64,000 bases of DNA from Vibrio methylphosphonaticus. GTDB taxonomy: Bacteria; Pseudomonadota; Gammaproteobacteria; Enterobacterales; Vibrionaceae. The stretch covers positions 124,001 through 188,000 of the forward strand of contig NZ_JAMKMS010000007.1 in the NCBI RefSeq assembly GCF_023634655.1. Direction: 5' to 3'. The notes under the pieces were generated by a model. That model saw nothing but the letters and a program-made list of their open reading frames with translations, searched no databases and had not been told where the DNA came from. Positions 29,560 to 39,167 of the stretch are shown in pieces (position 1 is the stretch's first letter; each line of letters begins with the position of its first letter). A program made the translations under genes and the position numbers.

Positions 29560-29604
29560 CGATAAGAAAATTCTTCGATAAGAAAATTGTGCGATAAGAA
29601 AATA
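29560..29604. repeat. Tandem repeat, 16-bp period, three copies
   Basis: CGATAAGAAAATT recurs at 29560, 29576 and 29592 with three variable bases between copies (period 16; the last base of copy three differs). It lies between the convergent folA and apaH genes, 41 bp before the apaH stop. Confidence 0.85.
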
Positions 29605-29644
29605 TCGTCGATCACCAATCTTTTAAGCCTGAGCGCTTTGAGTC

Positions 29645-30448
29645 CTACAGCGCGGCTTGAGAAAACAATGTTTTATCTTCCCAGCGAATCATAGTCAGCG
29701 TTCCTCCCCACACGCAGCCGGTATCTAACCCGATTACTTCATGACTCATATATCCACCTAATGCTGCCCAATGGCCAAATAAAACGGTTTTTTGCAACTG
29801 GATTCTTTGTGGAACTTGGAACCAAGGGAGTAACTGGCCGTCTTTTATTTCCTCAGGAGGCACCTTACATGCCATGTCGAGGCGCCCATCAGGGAAACAA
29901 AATCTCATTCGTGTGAACGCGTTGATTGTGTAGCGCCAACGGTCTATCCCGCTTAAGTCCGTGTGCCATTTGTCTGGCTGATTGCTGTACATATTAGTAA
30001 TCAGCTGCTGCCAACGGTTTGAGGATAACTCTGCCTCTACCTCACGCGCACATGCGCTTGCCGTAGAGAGTGACCAGTCCGGAGAAATACCGGCGTGACA
30101 GACAACAAATTCATCATGCTCGAGAAGTAATGGCTGTTGGCGAAGCCATTCTAACAATTCAATACGATCGTCTGCTTCAAGGATAGGCAATGTTTTATCT
30201 TTCGCTTTGACTCGATGTACACCCAAAGAGACGGCCAGCAGATGAAGATCATGATTGCCTAGACAGATCTTTGCCGCCTCTCCCAGTCCCTTAAGAAAAC
30301 GAAGGGTCTCTAAAGATTTATTACCTCTAGCAACGAGATCGCCTGCGACCCAGAGCGTATCAACACTGGCATCAAACTCGACAGATTTGAGCAATTGGGT
30401 CAGCTCATCAAAGCAGCCCTGAATGTCGCCGATAATATAGTTGGCCAA
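29645..30448 (-). CDS. apaH: Diadenosine tetraphosphatase (symmetrical)
   Basis: Hydrolyses Ap4A to two ADP and removes Np4 caps from RNA. 267 aa; the calcineurin-type metal motifs GDIQGCFDE, GDLVARG and GNHD are all in place, plus the later HAGISPDWS. The start codon is TTG at 30446-30448 (TTG GCC AAC), as no ATG exists at the conserved N-terminus; AGG lies about eight bases upstream. The weak start may limit expression. It lies downstream of apaG in the classical lptD-surA-pdxA-rsmA-apaG-apaH order. Confidence 0.95.
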   Translation of the reverse strand: MANYIIGDIQGCFDELTQLLKSVEFDASVDTLWVAGDLVARGNKSLETLRFLKGLGEAAKICLGNHDLHLLAVSLGVHRVKAKDKTLPILEADDRIELLEWLRQQPLLLEHDEFVVCHAGISPDWSLSTASACAREVEAELSSNRWQQLITNMYSNQPDKWHTDLSGIDRWRYTINAFTRMRFCFPDGRLDMACKVPPEEIKDGQLLPWFQVPQRIQLQKTVLFGHWAALGGYMSHEVIGLDTGCVWGGTLTMIRWEDKTLFSQAAL

Positions 30449-30562
30449 ATTGTACCTATAACGTTAGGAAGTCAATAAGTGTAGTGTTAGTGGAGTCGTA
30501 ATTGTTACTGCATGCCACACTATATGACGTGTGAGGTGAATTTATACGACTATCGAATGATA

Positions 30563-30943
30563 TCAATTGAGTATATTTGGTACGGCAAGACGAAATGGTT
30601 CAATGTCTGCTTTGAATTCTAATCCCTTTCCATCAAGCATGACGTAGTGACCTTGCATGACTCCAACCGGAGTTTCTATTGCCGTACCGCTACTATAAGT
30701 GTATTCGTCATTGCCCTCAATCACCGGTTGTTGCCCAACGACACCTTCACCTTCAATACTCATTTGTTTACCATTTGCATCGGTAATTAACCAACGGCGA
30801 CTAAGCAATTGGATCGTTTCTTTACTGAGGTTTTTAATGGTAATGATGTAGGCAAAGACAAAGCGTTGATTATCAGGATCAGATTGTTCTGCAATGTATT
30901 TAGTATGTACTTGGCATTTAACACAAGGGGAAGAAGTGTCCAT
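30563..30943 (-). CDS. apaG: ApaG protein
   Basis: Small beta-sandwich protein (DUF525 fold), 126 aa, as in E. coli ApaG. Conserved blocks are [27 protein letters not shown] and GVVGQQPVI with [16 protein letters not shown]. Its biochemical role in bacteria is still unclear; in E. coli it has been linked to Co2+ resistance together with ApaH. AAGGA precedes the ATG. An intrinsic terminator lies between rsmA and this gene. Confidence 0.96.
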   Translation of the reverse strand: MDTSSPCVKCQVHTKYIAEQSDPDNQRFVFAYIITIKNLSKETIQLLSRRWLITDANGKQMSIEGEGVVGQQPVIEGNDEYTYSSGTAIETPVGVMQGHYVMLDGKGLEFKADIEPFRLAVPNILN

Positions 30944-30960
30944 GTCTCTATCCTTTGCTT

Positions 30961-30990
30961 AAAAAAAAGCCCAGCACAATGTGCTAGGCT
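30961..30990 (-). terminator. Intrinsic terminator between rsmA and apaG
   Basis: On the reverse strand AGCCTAGCAC (30990-30981) pairs with GTGCTGGGCT (30977-30968), one G-U pair, and is followed by eight T. It sits six bases after the rsmA stop, so apaG-apaH must depend on readthrough or their own promoter. Confidence 0.85.
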
Positions 30991-30996
30991 AGGGGA

Positions 30997-31806
30997 TTAA
31001 TTCGTATGATTGTCTTCAAGCCAGTTCGCCATCGCAACAAATTGCTGAAGCGTTAGGTTCTCTGGTCGCATGCTTGGGTTGACCCCCAATTCTTCTAAAG
31101 TCTCTATAGACAATAGAGAGCGATAGCAGTTTCGTACGGTCTTACGACGCTGATTAAAGCCTTCACGACATACTCGCTCTAGCCACTTAATGTTTTTTGC
31201 TGGGTGAGGGAGTACCTCATACGGCATTAGACGAACGACGGCAGAATCGACCTTAGGCGGTGGAATAAATGCCGTCGGTGGGACTTCTAGAACGGGAACA
31301 ATCTTGCAGTAGTACTGTGCCATGACGGTTAATCGGCCATAGGCTTTACTACCAGGGCCTGCTGCGAGACGGTTGACGACTTCTTTTTGTAGCATGAAGT
31401 GCATGTCTTGAATATCTTTATGAAATTCAAAAAGATGAAACATCAACGGTGTTGAAATATTGTAAGGCAGATTACCAAATATTCGCAGTTTGTTGTTTGG
31501 CTTCACTAATTGATTGAAGTCGAAGCGCATCGCATCGCCTTCGTGAATCGTGAGTTTATCAGCAAGGTCTGGGTGATTACGTAGTCGTGCAGCCAAATCT
31601 CGGTCGAGCTCAATCACTGTGAATTTATCGACTTCTTTGCCGACAGGCTCTGTAATCGCGCCAAGGCCTGGACCAATCTCAACGAGGTTTTGACCTGGTC
31701 GTGGATTGATAGACGATACGATACCATCGATGATGTACGGATCGTTAAGGAAGTTTTGACCAAAACGCTTTTTCGCTTTGTGCCCTAAGTGGACATCATT
31801 TTTCAT
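30997..31806 (-). CDS. rsmA: 16S rRNA (A1518/A1519) dimethyltransferase RsmA (KsgA)
   Basis: SAM-dependent enzyme that dimethylates two adenines in helix 45 of 16S rRNA and acts as a late 30S assembly checkpoint. 269 aa. SAM-binding motif [13 protein letters not shown] (about residue 41) and catalytic motif IV NLPYNIS (about 113) are visible, as is the [11 protein letters not shown] start. The ATG overlaps the pdxA stop (ATGA), so translation is coupled. Loss of this gene gives kasugamycin resistance in related species. Confidence 0.97.
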   Translation of the reverse strand: MKNDVHLGHKAKKRFGQNFLNDPYIIDGIVSSINPRPGQNLVEIGPGLGAITEPVGKEVDKFTVIELDRDLAARLRNHPDLADKLTIHEGDAMRFDFNQLVKPNNKLRIFGNLPYNISTPLMFHLFEFHKDIQDMHFMLQKEVVNRLAAGPGSKAYGRLTVMAQYYCKIVPVLEVPPTAFIPPPKVDSAVVRLMPYEVLPHPAKNIKWLERVCREGFNQRRKTVRNCYRSLLSIETLEELGVNPSMRPENLTLQQFVAMANWLEDNHTN

Positions 31807-32795
31807 TGTCTGCTCTCTACTAAATCTATCGCGTATGCTAATGCTGTCTCAAAGCTGCCAAAATCTGCCAGGCCAGTGCCTGCAAGATCTAAAGCAGTGC
31901 CATGATCAACCGATGTCCTTATAAAGGGTAGACCAAGTGTGATATTTACTGAACGACCAAAGCCTTTGTATTTTAATACAGGAAGAACTTGGTCGTGATA
32001 CATACCTAAAACAGCGTCTGCATCGCGCAGGTATTTGTCATTAAAAATCGTATCGGCAGGTAGTGGGCCGATAAGGTTATAACCTTTTTCCCTGCGAAGG
32101 GTTTCTAGTGTTGGCGTAATCGTATCGATTTCTTCAGAACCTAGGACCCCATCTTCTCCTGCATGGGGGTTTAGCCCACATACATAAATGGTTGGATGAT
32201 CAATGCCAAATTTACTGACGAGGTCGTGGTGCAGGATCTCTACGATACTTGCGACACGTTCTTTGGTTATTGCGGCAGAGACGGCTGTCAAAGGCAAATG
32301 GGTCGTCACCAACGCAGTACGGAGGCCTTCGGTAGCCAGCATCATTACGACAAGTGGTGTATTTGACACCTCAGCAAAGAACTCAGTATGACCGCTAAAG
32401 CTGACGCCAGCACGGTTGATCACCCCTTTATGCACAGGGCCGGTGACAATAGCATCAAATTCCCCATTCATACAGCCCTTTGCTGCTTTTTCTAGCGTAT
32501 TTAATACGTACTGACCATTAGACTCATCAAGCTGTCCAGCTTGCACTGGTGTGCTCAAAGGTTCATGAAGGATAATTAGCGTCCCAGCTTGGTGTATATC
32601 TTGAGATGCACTGTCGTAATCAATAAGCGTCAATGGTGTGCCAAGTTGTTTTGCTCGTTCGGCAATCAGTGACTTGTCGGCGCAGACAACGATTTGGTAC
32701 GGCCATTCTCGTTGCGATAATGCGACGACTAAATCGGGTCCAATACCAGCAGGTTCTCCAGCAGTGATTAGAATTCGTTTTGTTTTGCGTAACAT
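31803..32795 (-). CDS. pdxA: 4-hydroxythreonine-4-phosphate dehydrogenase
   Basis: NAD-dependent enzyme of the DXP-dependent pyridoxal phosphate pathway, 330 aa. Conserved parts include [12 protein letters not shown] at the N-terminus, the metal-binding histidine segments SGHTEFFAE (about 137), LNPHAGEDG (about 210) and GMYHDQVLP (about 265). GAGAAGA precedes the ATG. It lies 70 bp after surA and overlaps rsmA by four bases. Confidence 0.97.
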   Translation of the reverse strand: MLRKTKRILITAGEPAGIGPDLVVALSQREWPYQIVVCADKSLIAERAKQLGTPLTLIDYDSASQDIHQAGTLIILHEPLSTPVQAGQLDESNGQYVLNTLEKAAKGCMNGEFDAIVTGPVHKGVINRAGVSFSGHTEFFAEVSNTPLVVMMLATEGLRTALVTTHLPLTAVSAAITKERVASIVEILHHDLVSKFGIDHPTIYVCGLNPHAGEDGVLGSEEIDTITPTLETLRREKGYNLIGPLPADTIFNDKYLRDADAVLGMYHDQVLPVLKYKGFGRSVNITLGLPFIRTSVDHGTALDLAGTGLADFGSFETALAYAIDLVESRQ

Positions 32796-32825
32796 AGAAT
32801 CTTCTCGTTCCGTTGGTTGTTAAGT

Positions 32826-32858
32826 TACTTGATTACTTAATCAGCGACTTGATTACTT
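32826..32858. repeat. Imperfect direct repeat after surA
   Basis: ACTTGATTACTT occurs at 32827-32838 and again at 32847-32858 (20-bp period), eight bases beyond the surA stop codon on the reverse strand. It is a weak two-copy version of the 3'-end repeats seen elsewhere in the window. Confidence 0.5.
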
Positions 32859-32865
32859 CGCTACT

Positions 32866-34170
32866 TTAGTTGCTGGTATTGTCAGTATCTTCGTCTTCGA
32901 TCATTTCAACGAATGCACTAGCGCGGATTTCTTGCATCCATGCCGAGGCCTCTTCATTAAACTTGCGATTGAACAAAATACGATACGCCCGGTTTTGCAT
33001 TGCTGAACCTGTCTTATCAACATCACGTCGGTCTAACACTTCAACGATGTGCCAGCCATGAACGGTTTTAAATGGGGCACTAATTTGACCAACCGGCAAC
33101 GTTTCTACCTGATGTTTAAACTCTGGAACATATAACTCTGGCGTTTGGTAACCAAGCTCTCCACCTTGAGCAGCAGAGCCTGGGTCCGCACTGTATTGTT
33201 CGGCGAGCTCTGCGAAGGTGGCGTCACCCGATTGAATTTTCTGAATGTAGCTGTTGAGCGCACGCTTCACGCCTTCATCACTCAAGATAACAGTAGGCTT
33301 AACGAGGATATGACGCGCATTCACTTCAGTAACAGAGACGGTTTCTAACCCTTTTACATCATCAATTTTTAGGATATGGAATCCGACACCGCTGCGGAAA
33401 GGACCGATAATGCTTCCCTTAGTCTGCATTTTTATTTGGTCTGCAAAAATCGTAGGCATTTCTTCTTTTCTCATCCAGCCCCAATCACCACCTTCTAAGG
33501 CTTTTGGCCCTTTAGAATACGTGTAAGCCATTGTTGAGAAGTCTTCGCCATCATTGAGTTTGGCAACGATGTCTTTTGCTTGTTTCTCAACGTCACTTTT
33601 ATCCTCGCCTTCTTTAAAGCGCAATTGAATGTGGCTAATTTTATAGGTGACGGTGGCATTACTTTCTTGAGCGAGTAACTCAGCTAGGTTATCAACCTCT
33701 GCGGGTAGGATGTTAATACGCTGTCTAACCATGGCATTTCGAGCTTCACTCGCGGCGATTTCGTCTCGGATTTGTTCACGAAATGCGCCCCATCCTAAGC
33801 CTTCTTCAGTAACGGTTTGACGGAGTTCAGCGACGGTTTGCTGATTGTTGCTCGCGATGTCTTTCAGCGTATCTTCAAGTCGATTATCATCAATACGAAC
33901 GCCGATTCTTTCCGCTTCTTGTAGTTGCAGCTTTTCTAGAATTAACTTGTCAAAAATTTGTTCTTGAATGATATCTTGTGATGGCAATTCTTGATTGTTC
34001 TTTTTTGCGTTGGCGAATAGTGTCTTAGTCGCAGCGTCAATATCGCTTTGTAAAATAACACCATCGTTAACTACGATACGTACTCTATCTAGTTCAACCG
34101 GTGCTGCAAACGCATGCAGCGCGACGGTCGCGCATAATAGGGTAGAGAGAATTTTGCTAATAAATTTCAT
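32866..34170 (-). CDS. surA: Periplasmic chaperone/peptidyl-prolyl isomerase SurA
   Basis: Chaperone for outer-membrane proteins in transit, needed for LptD and other beta-barrels. 434 aa from ATG 34170, with a signal peptide cut near AFAAP (about residue 21), an N-terminal chaperone region, two parvulin domains (about 170-270 and 280-380; the second begins NARHILVKP) and a C-terminal helix. The ATG at 34197 lacks a Shine-Dalgarno and would place nine residues before the signal peptide. It directly follows lptD, its main client. Confidence 0.96.
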   Translation of the reverse strand: MKFISKILSTLLCATVALHAFAAPVELDRVRIVVNDGVILQSDIDAATKTLFANAKKNNQELPSQDIIQEQIFDKLILEKLQLQEAERIGVRIDDNRLEDTLKDIASNNQQTVAELRQTVTEEGLGWGAFREQIRDEIAASEARNAMVRQRINILPAEVDNLAELLAQESNATVTYKISHIQLRFKEGEDKSDVEKQAKDIVAKLNDGEDFSTMAYTYSKGPKALEGGDWGWMRKEEMPTIFADQIKMQTKGSIIGPFRSGVGFHILKIDDVKGLETVSVTEVNARHILVKPTVILSDEGVKRALNSYIQKIQSGDATFAELAEQYSADPGSAAQGGELGYQTPELYVPEFKHQVETLPVGQISAPFKTVHGWHIVEVLDRRDVDKTGSAMQNRAYRILFNRKFNEEASAWMQEIRASAFVEMIEDEDTDNTSN

Positions 34171-34188
34171 CGATATTCCTAGTGTAAA

Positions 34189-34213
34189 CTTGTCCAACTA
34201 AGAGTTGGACAAG
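34189..34213 (-). repeat. Hairpin in the lptD-surA gap
   Basis: CTTGTCCAACT (34189-34199) pairs perfectly with AGTTGGACAAG (34203-34213) around AAG. It fills the 5' part of the 94-bp gap and lies about 18 bases upstream of the surA start. No T run follows on the reverse strand, so an RNA processing, stability or translational role is more likely than termination. Confidence 0.6.
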
Positions 34214-34264
34214 CGTATAAAGTTCCTAACATGACCTCTTTCCGTGAGGCGTGTCATCAGGGAA

Positions 34265-36586
34265 TTAATTATTCAGTATAAAAGGTCGGCCATATTTAAG
34301 GGCGTTACCGTTTGGTGGCTCAGGTGCTTTTGAGCTGCCACCCAATCCAGTAATACCAAAGCTAAAGCGAACATTATCTTCAAAGTTTGCCGCGCCGATT
34401 CCTACAATGCCTGACTCCCAGCTTCTTAATTGACGGCTGTAATCAAGACCGAGATACCAACAATCAGAGTGGTATTCGAGCTTTGCCAGCCATTCTACTG
34501 AGACTTTTTCAGTCATGTCATAGTAATACTGCCCGGTAGCGAGCCAGCGTTGGTTTATTTGATATCCGCCCATAAACCCGACTTGATTGATGCCGTTTCT
34601 TGTCAGTTTATCAAGCTCATCCGTGGTATAGCTATTAACACTCTCGATATATTCTTTGGTGACATAACGATAGTTCGCTTGAATAAAGTCATCTTGGATA
34701 CGGTATTCAATTGCACTATTGGCGAGAGATATGGCCGAAGAGTCGATATCGTATTGAACCCCTCCATGATAGGAAATACGGTCATTATAGATAAAGTCGG
34801 TTTCTACCGCCCAAGATGAGTAGTTTGAATTAGCATCATCATTAGAGGTGTTTGGGTTTTTATTAGCCACGTCTAGGTAGTAAATTTGACCAAATGAGAT
34901 AGCAAGACGTTCTTTTTGTCCATCATCATAAAAACGCGACGTTGCACCGTAGCTGATCTGATTGGCTGCTGCAATCTTATCGACCCCACTGTATCGGCGG
35001 CTACGGAACAGGCCGTAGTAATCGGTTTGAAGCAAAGTGGTATCGTAGTTGTAGATATTGCTTTGATCAACCTCAGGTACATACAGGTACTGAATTTGTG
35101 GTTCTAGGGTTTGTGTATAGCCTTTTACAAAGGCCGTATCACGTTCGAGCACCACGCCCGCGTGAGTTCTAAATTCAGGAAGTGACCGAGTGACTGTTTC
35201 GTCTAAGTCCGCGACAATACTAGGGTCACGACCTTCTAGATCTTGTTGATAATGAGTCAGCATGTAACGCGCTTCGGTGGTCCATGTACCCCAGGTGTTT
35301 GATAAAGGCAGTGTGAAGCCAGGCTCCACATGCACACGTGTCGCAGACGGTTTGTCTTCATCGTCTGTCTCAAACCTAGAAATATGGCTCACCATGTCAA
35401 AGTTGACGGTGCTATAAATGTCGGGACGATAGTAGTTAAATTCAAATTGAGGCATCAACTGGTAAGGCTTAGTGTCGTCAACCAGGATTTGGAAATCTTG
35501 CACGGTGAGCGCCGCATCCCAATACTTGTCACGGTAACCGAGACTACCTTTTTGAGATAGCTGACCTTCAGAGCGACTACCGACACTGGAGTCTAAGTCT
35601 TGGAAGTAGTCGTTGTCACTAACTTGGGAGTAATCAAGGTCTAGCTTCCAATGCTCACCAAAACGACTGTTATTTTTATACTGAACAGCCCAACGATCGC
35701 CGTATTCTGGGTATTTGTCATCGTTCGCTAAATACTCGGCATCGAGTGTTCCATTACTGGTTCCGGTGAGGTAACGAAGGTTACCTTTTAGTTGGAGTCC
35801 ACGAGTCTGCATATAGTGGAACGTAGTCAGTAGGTCGTAGTTGGGTGCTAGATTCCAATAGACCGGAACCTGTAACTCAAGACCGTTTTTTGACCCCAAA
35901 GACAGCGACGGAAAAAGAACACCCGTTTTTCGCTTGTTACTCGTCGGCATGCTCATATAGGGCATGTAAAAAATGGGTACGTCTTTGACTTCGACTCGGC
36001 TGCCATACAGCTTTGCCACTTCGTTTTCTTGATCAACTTTTATGTCGTCTGCCAGAAATCGCCAAGAGTTATCATCTTCAGGGCAAGTCGTAATCGAACC
36101 ATCTTCGATTTGATACATAGACTTACCAGTCTTAGAGACATAAACGGCGTCACCACGACCGCCCCCACATAGCATTTTATAGCTGGTGTTCTCTGCGGTA
36201 ATTTCATCTTTATTGAGATTATTGGTGATTTTGTCTGAAACGGTTTTTAGCTGGCCATCATCTAAGGTCACGTTGCCTTCAGCGACAACAACGTTCTCAT
36301 CTTGGTGCAGTGTCACTTGATCTGCGGTGATGATTTTATTGCCTTGAGTGACAACCACATCGCCTTTATAGGTCGCACGTTGGCCATTGATCGCCTCTAA
36401 TGAGTCGGCTTCAATATTGATTGGCTCTTGATTGGAGTCAGAACTTTGTGCAGTATCAACAGAGCACTGGTCTGTTGGAGGCATACTTTGCCCATTATTT
36501 TTCGATGTATCTTCGGCGTGTGCGTAAGACGCGAGCAGCGCAGCAGCGACAGAAGCTGCTAGATATGAGCGTGAATAACGTGACAT
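34265..36586 (-). CDS. lptD: LPS-assembly protein LptD
   Basis: Outer-membrane beta-barrel that inserts lipopolysaccharide into the outer leaflet with LptE. 773 aa: signal peptide (cut after AHA, residue 24), OstA/LptA-like jellyroll with repeated NIEADSLEAINGQ and YKGDVVVTQG patterns (about 55-190), then the C-terminal barrel. It has four cysteines: residue 41, one in MLCGGGRGD, one in TTCPEDDN and one in SDCWYLG. E. coli has an adjacent Cys pair near the C-terminus; here only the second of the pair remains. It is divergent from djlA and is followed by surA. Confidence 0.96.
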   Translation of the reverse strand: MSRYSRSYLAASVAAALLASYAHAEDTSKNNGQSMPPTDQCSVDTAQSSDSNQEPINIEADSLEAINGQRATYKGDVVVTQGNKIITADQVTLHQDENVVVAEGNVTLDDGQLKTVSDKITNNLNKDEITAENTSYKMLCGGGRGDAVYVSKTGKSMYQIEDGSITTCPEDDNSWRFLADDIKVDQENEVAKLYGSRVEVKDVPIFYMPYMSMPTSNKRKTGVLFPSLSLGSKNGLELQVPVYWNLAPNYDLLTTFHYMQTRGLQLKGNLRYLTGTSNGTLDAEYLANDDKYPEYGDRWAVQYKNNSRFGEHWKLDLDYSQVSDNDYFQDLDSSVGSRSEGQLSQKGSLGYRDKYWDAALTVQDFQILVDDTKPYQLMPQFEFNYYRPDIYSTVNFDMVSHISRFETDDEDKPSATRVHVEPGFTLPLSNTWGTWTTEARYMLTHYQQDLEGRDPSIVADLDETVTRSLPEFRTHAGVVLERDTAFVKGYTQTLEPQIQYLYVPEVDQSNIYNYDTTLLQTDYYGLFRSRRYSGVDKIAAANQISYGATSRFYDDGQKERLAISFGQIYYLDVANKNPNTSNDDANSNYSSWAVETDFIYNDRISYHGGVQYDIDSSAISLANSAIEYRIQDDFIQANYRYVTKEYIESVNSYTTDELDKLTRNGINQVGFMGGYQINQRWLATGQYYYDMTEKVSVEWLAKLEYHSDCWYLGLDYSRQLRSWESGIVGIGAANFEDNVRFSFGITGLGGSSKAPEPPNGNALKYGRPFILNN

Positions 36587-36745
36587 CGAGTTGTACTATC
36601 CTGTTTAACTTGATTCATTCTATTGAATTCGATTGATATTGAATCGTATATAAGACGGTTCCTATCATAAAGGAAATTGACCTTACAGACACTAGTAGAC
36701 TGCGAATCAACGCAAAAATTCATAGATAGAGAGCACATTATACAA

Positions 36746-37588
36746 ATGATAGGAAAAATTTTAGGTGTATTCTTTGGCATACTCTTCGGCGGGCCTCTTG
36801 GTGCCTTGTTTGGATTGTTCCTTGGGCACCAGTTTGATAAAGCTAGACGTTTGAATCGCGCTGGGTTTAACCGCTCAGGTTTTGGCGGTGTTAATCAAGA
36901 AGAGCGCCAGCAAGAATTTTTGAATGCCGCTTACGCTGTCATGGGGCATGTGGCCAAAGCAAAAGGCCAAGTGACTCAAGAAGAAATTCAACTTGCAACC
37001 ATCATGATGGATCGCATGAATCTTAATGGTGAGCAGAAAAAACAAGCTCAGAACGCATTTAGATTAGGGAAAGAAGCGGATTTCCCCTTAGAACGTACGC
37101 TCGACAAGGTAAGAATATCGTCGGGTGGTCGCCATGATCTGCTGCAGTTTTTTTTGGAGCTGCAAATTTCCGCAGCTTTTGCTGATGGCAGTATTCACCC
37201 AAGTGAGCGTGATGTATTACATCGCATTGCTCAGGGGCTAGGTTTTTCTGCTGAGCAACTAGAGCAACGACTGCGGATGCAAGAAGCCGCGTTTCGTTTC
37301 CAGCACGGTGGTTTCGAAGGCGGGCAGTATCAAGGTGGTCAAGGCGGAAGTTGGCAGCAAGCGAGCAGTGCTTCTCAGCTGTCGGATGCCTATAATGTAC
37401 TAGGTGTGGACGAATCGGCCGATGCGAAAACACTCAAGCGTGCCCATCGTAAATTGATGAATGAGCACCACCCAGATAAGTTAATGGCGAAGGGATTACC
37501 TCCTGAGATGATGAATGTTGCGAAAGAAAAATCGCAGGAAATTCAAAAAGCCTATGACTTAATTAAAAAGGTAAAAGGGTTTAAATAA
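36746..37588 (+). CDS. djlA: Co-chaperone DjlA
   Basis: Membrane-anchored J-domain protein that stimulates DnaK, 280 aa. An N-terminal transmembrane helix with glycine pattern (FFGILFGGPLGALFGLFLG) is followed by a TerB-like region (about 55-170), a Gly/Gln-rich linker (about 195-215) and a C-terminal J domain with the HPD motif in MNEHHPDKLM (about 250). I chose ATG 36746 because it places the membrane helix at the N-terminus as in E. coli; the longer frame from 36677 adds 23 polar residues. The stop overlaps the next start by one base. Confidence 0.95.
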   Translation: MIGKILGVFFGILFGGPLGALFGLFLGHQFDKARRLNRAGFNRSGFGGVNQEERQQEFLNAAYAVMGHVAKAKGQVTQEEIQLATIMMDRMNLNGEQKKQAQNAFRLGKEADFPLERTLDKVRISSGGRHDLLQFFLELQISAAFADGSIHPSERDVLHRIAQGLGFSAEQLEQRLRMQEAAFRFQHGGFEGGQYQGGQGGSWQQASSASQLSDAYNVLGVDESADAKTLKRAHRKLMNEHHPDKLMAKGLPPEMMNVAKEKSQEIQKAYDLIKKVKGFK

Positions 37589-38130
37589 TGATTGGGTACA
37601 AGGACGTATTAACCTTTTGGTTTGATGAATTGACGCCGAGTGATTGGTTTTCAGGCGGGGCGTCGATTGATGAGGTTATTGTTGAGCGATTCACACAATT
37701 GCATGCTGCCGCTGCTGCGGGTGAATTGTCTTCATGGCGGGAAAGCGCACAAGGGCGTTTAGCCGAAGTGATCGTGCTGGATCAGTTTTCTCGAAACCTG
37801 TATCGAGGTCAAGTCGGTGCGTTTGCTTGCGATCCCATGGCGCTGGTTTTAGCGCAAGAGTGTATTGTCCTTAAGTTAGATGCCGCACTTAATACTCAAG
37901 AGCGAACCTTTTTATATATGCCATTCATGCACAGTGAATCGTTTGTGATTCATGAGCACGCGGTCAAATTATTTACCGATAATGGCGTGGAATCGACCCT
38001 TGATTTTGAATTGCGCCATCAAGTTATTATTGCGCGTTTTGGGCGTTACCCACATCGAAATGAAATTTTAGGACGGTCGTCTACGCAGGAAGAAATTGAG
38101 TTTTTGACGCAGCCAGGATCGAGCTTTTAG
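37588..38130 (+). CDS. DUF924 family protein
   Basis: A 180-aa soluble protein of the DUF924 family, all-helical with a TPR-like fold. The family blocks VLTFWFDE, VIVLDQFSRNLYRG and FLYMPFMHSE are clear, and the region RFGRYPHRNEILGR near the C-terminus is typical. No biochemical function is established that I know of. The ATG overlaps the djlA stop (TAATG), so both are translated from one mRNA; whether this means a shared function is open. Confidence 0.88.
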   Translation: MIGYKDVLTFWFDELTPSDWFSGGASIDEVIVERFTQLHAAAAAGELSSWRESAQGRLAEVIVLDQFSRNLYRGQVGAFACDPMALVLAQECIVLKLDAALNTQERTFLYMPFMHSESFVIHEHAVKLFTDNGVESTLDFELRHQVIIARFGRYPHRNEILGRSSTQEEIEFLTQPGSSF

Positions 38131-38180
38131 TTCAGCGGTTATCCTATCCTACGCCAATAACGTTATCGACAGAGCTCGCG

Positions 38181-38960
38181 TTATTTTGAATTCAACGCCC
38201 AGTCATAATCGTAGTCAAGTTGCCCGTTAAATTGGGCAACTTCTGGGCGATATTGGCTGATATGCGCAATCACCCCACCTTGCGCAGAAAAGTCCTCGGC
38301 AAACCAGTCGTAAATGGAAGATAGCGTTGCCTTGTCTGTCTGCATATCAATACCTTTGTCACTATTAATAAATGTTGCCGCCGCTTGTTCGAGTAGCGCA
38401 TGGGTATTTTGAGCATTAAAGGCTTGAGGTTGTAAATTAGGGCAACCCAAGCTTGCACAGTTGACCGCGTAATGTGTGCGTGGATCGTTCCAAATTGGGC
38501 GCAAGATCCGGTGCTCAATATCATTTAACGTCAATGTTTGACCTGCGATGGTAATGACATCATCCCCCCAAGGACCAAAGCTAAATAGTCCGCCAAGTTT
38601 GGTGATGGACTTTATCGGATAGTCGTCAAGAATAAGATCCACCGTGATGGCGTTATAGAGATTAACCCAGTAGGCATACTGTTCTGCTCGATTCAGTGTT
38701 CTTGGATCGGTAGTAGCAAGTTGTTCCAGATAACGCTTTAAGTTTTGCTTGTCATCGCTCGATACGCGAACGTAGCGAACTAACGTATTGTCTCCCTCAC
38801 TCACCAAATAGCGGTCAAGAAACTGTTGCCAAGGTTGATGGGAAATCACTTGTGCATTGGACTCGTCACTCACATTCCAAAAATTCCAGAGCTCAGACTT
38901 TGGGGCAGCCAACACGTTGGTCGCCAGAAAAAGGGCAATAAATGATAATAGTCGAAACAT
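38181..38960 (-). CDS. DUF547 domain-containing periplasmic protein
   Basis: A 259-aa protein with a signal peptide (MFRLLSFIALFLATNVLA, cut near residue 18). The body is a DUF547 domain with the conserved AYWVNLYNAITVDLILDDYP, HRILRP and the NCASLGCPNL motif carrying two cysteines. The family occurs widely in marine gammaproteobacteria; its function is unknown to me, though a cysteine-protease-like fold has been proposed. It converges with the djlA-DUF924 pair and lies next to leuD with a leu-operon terminator between. Confidence 0.85.
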   Translation of the reverse strand: MFRLLSFIALFLATNVLAAPKSELWNFWNVSDESNAQVISHQPWQQFLDRYLVSEGDNTLVRYVRVSSDDKQNLKRYLEQLATTDPRTLNRAEQYAYWVNLYNAITVDLILDDYPIKSITKLGGLFSFGPWGDDVITIAGQTLTLNDIEHRILRPIWNDPRTHYAVNCASLGCPNLQPQAFNAQNTHALLEQAAATFINSDKGIDMQTDKATLSSIYDWFAEDFSAQGGVIAHISQYRPEVAQFNGQLDYDYDWALNSK

Positions 38961-39100
38961 AATGAATATCCGTATTGATGGTGACTAGTTTTAGAAGACC
39001 TTAGTCAGCGCTATAAACTTTCATATTGAAGTAATTATTGTCATTGATCGCGGGAAAGCAAGGTAGGCTTTCGTGTCCCGATAGGGTAGGTGTGAGTGAT

Positions 39101-39132
39101 AAATAAAAAATCCCGGCGATAGAGCCGGGATT
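39101..39132 (-). terminator. Terminator of the leuABCD operon
   Basis: On the reverse strand AATCCCGGC pairs with GCCGGGATT (39124-39132 with 39109-39117, loop of six) and is followed by a T-rich run. It lies 36 bp after the leuD stop. Confidence 0.85.
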
Positions 39133-39167
39133 GATGTGAGTGCACGGTCGAGCTTACTCAAAAATTG

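Noticed and set aside
37059..37433. 124-aa reverse-strand ORF inside djlA
   Set aside because: Antisense to djlA, with His-rich unnatural composition. A coding shadow.
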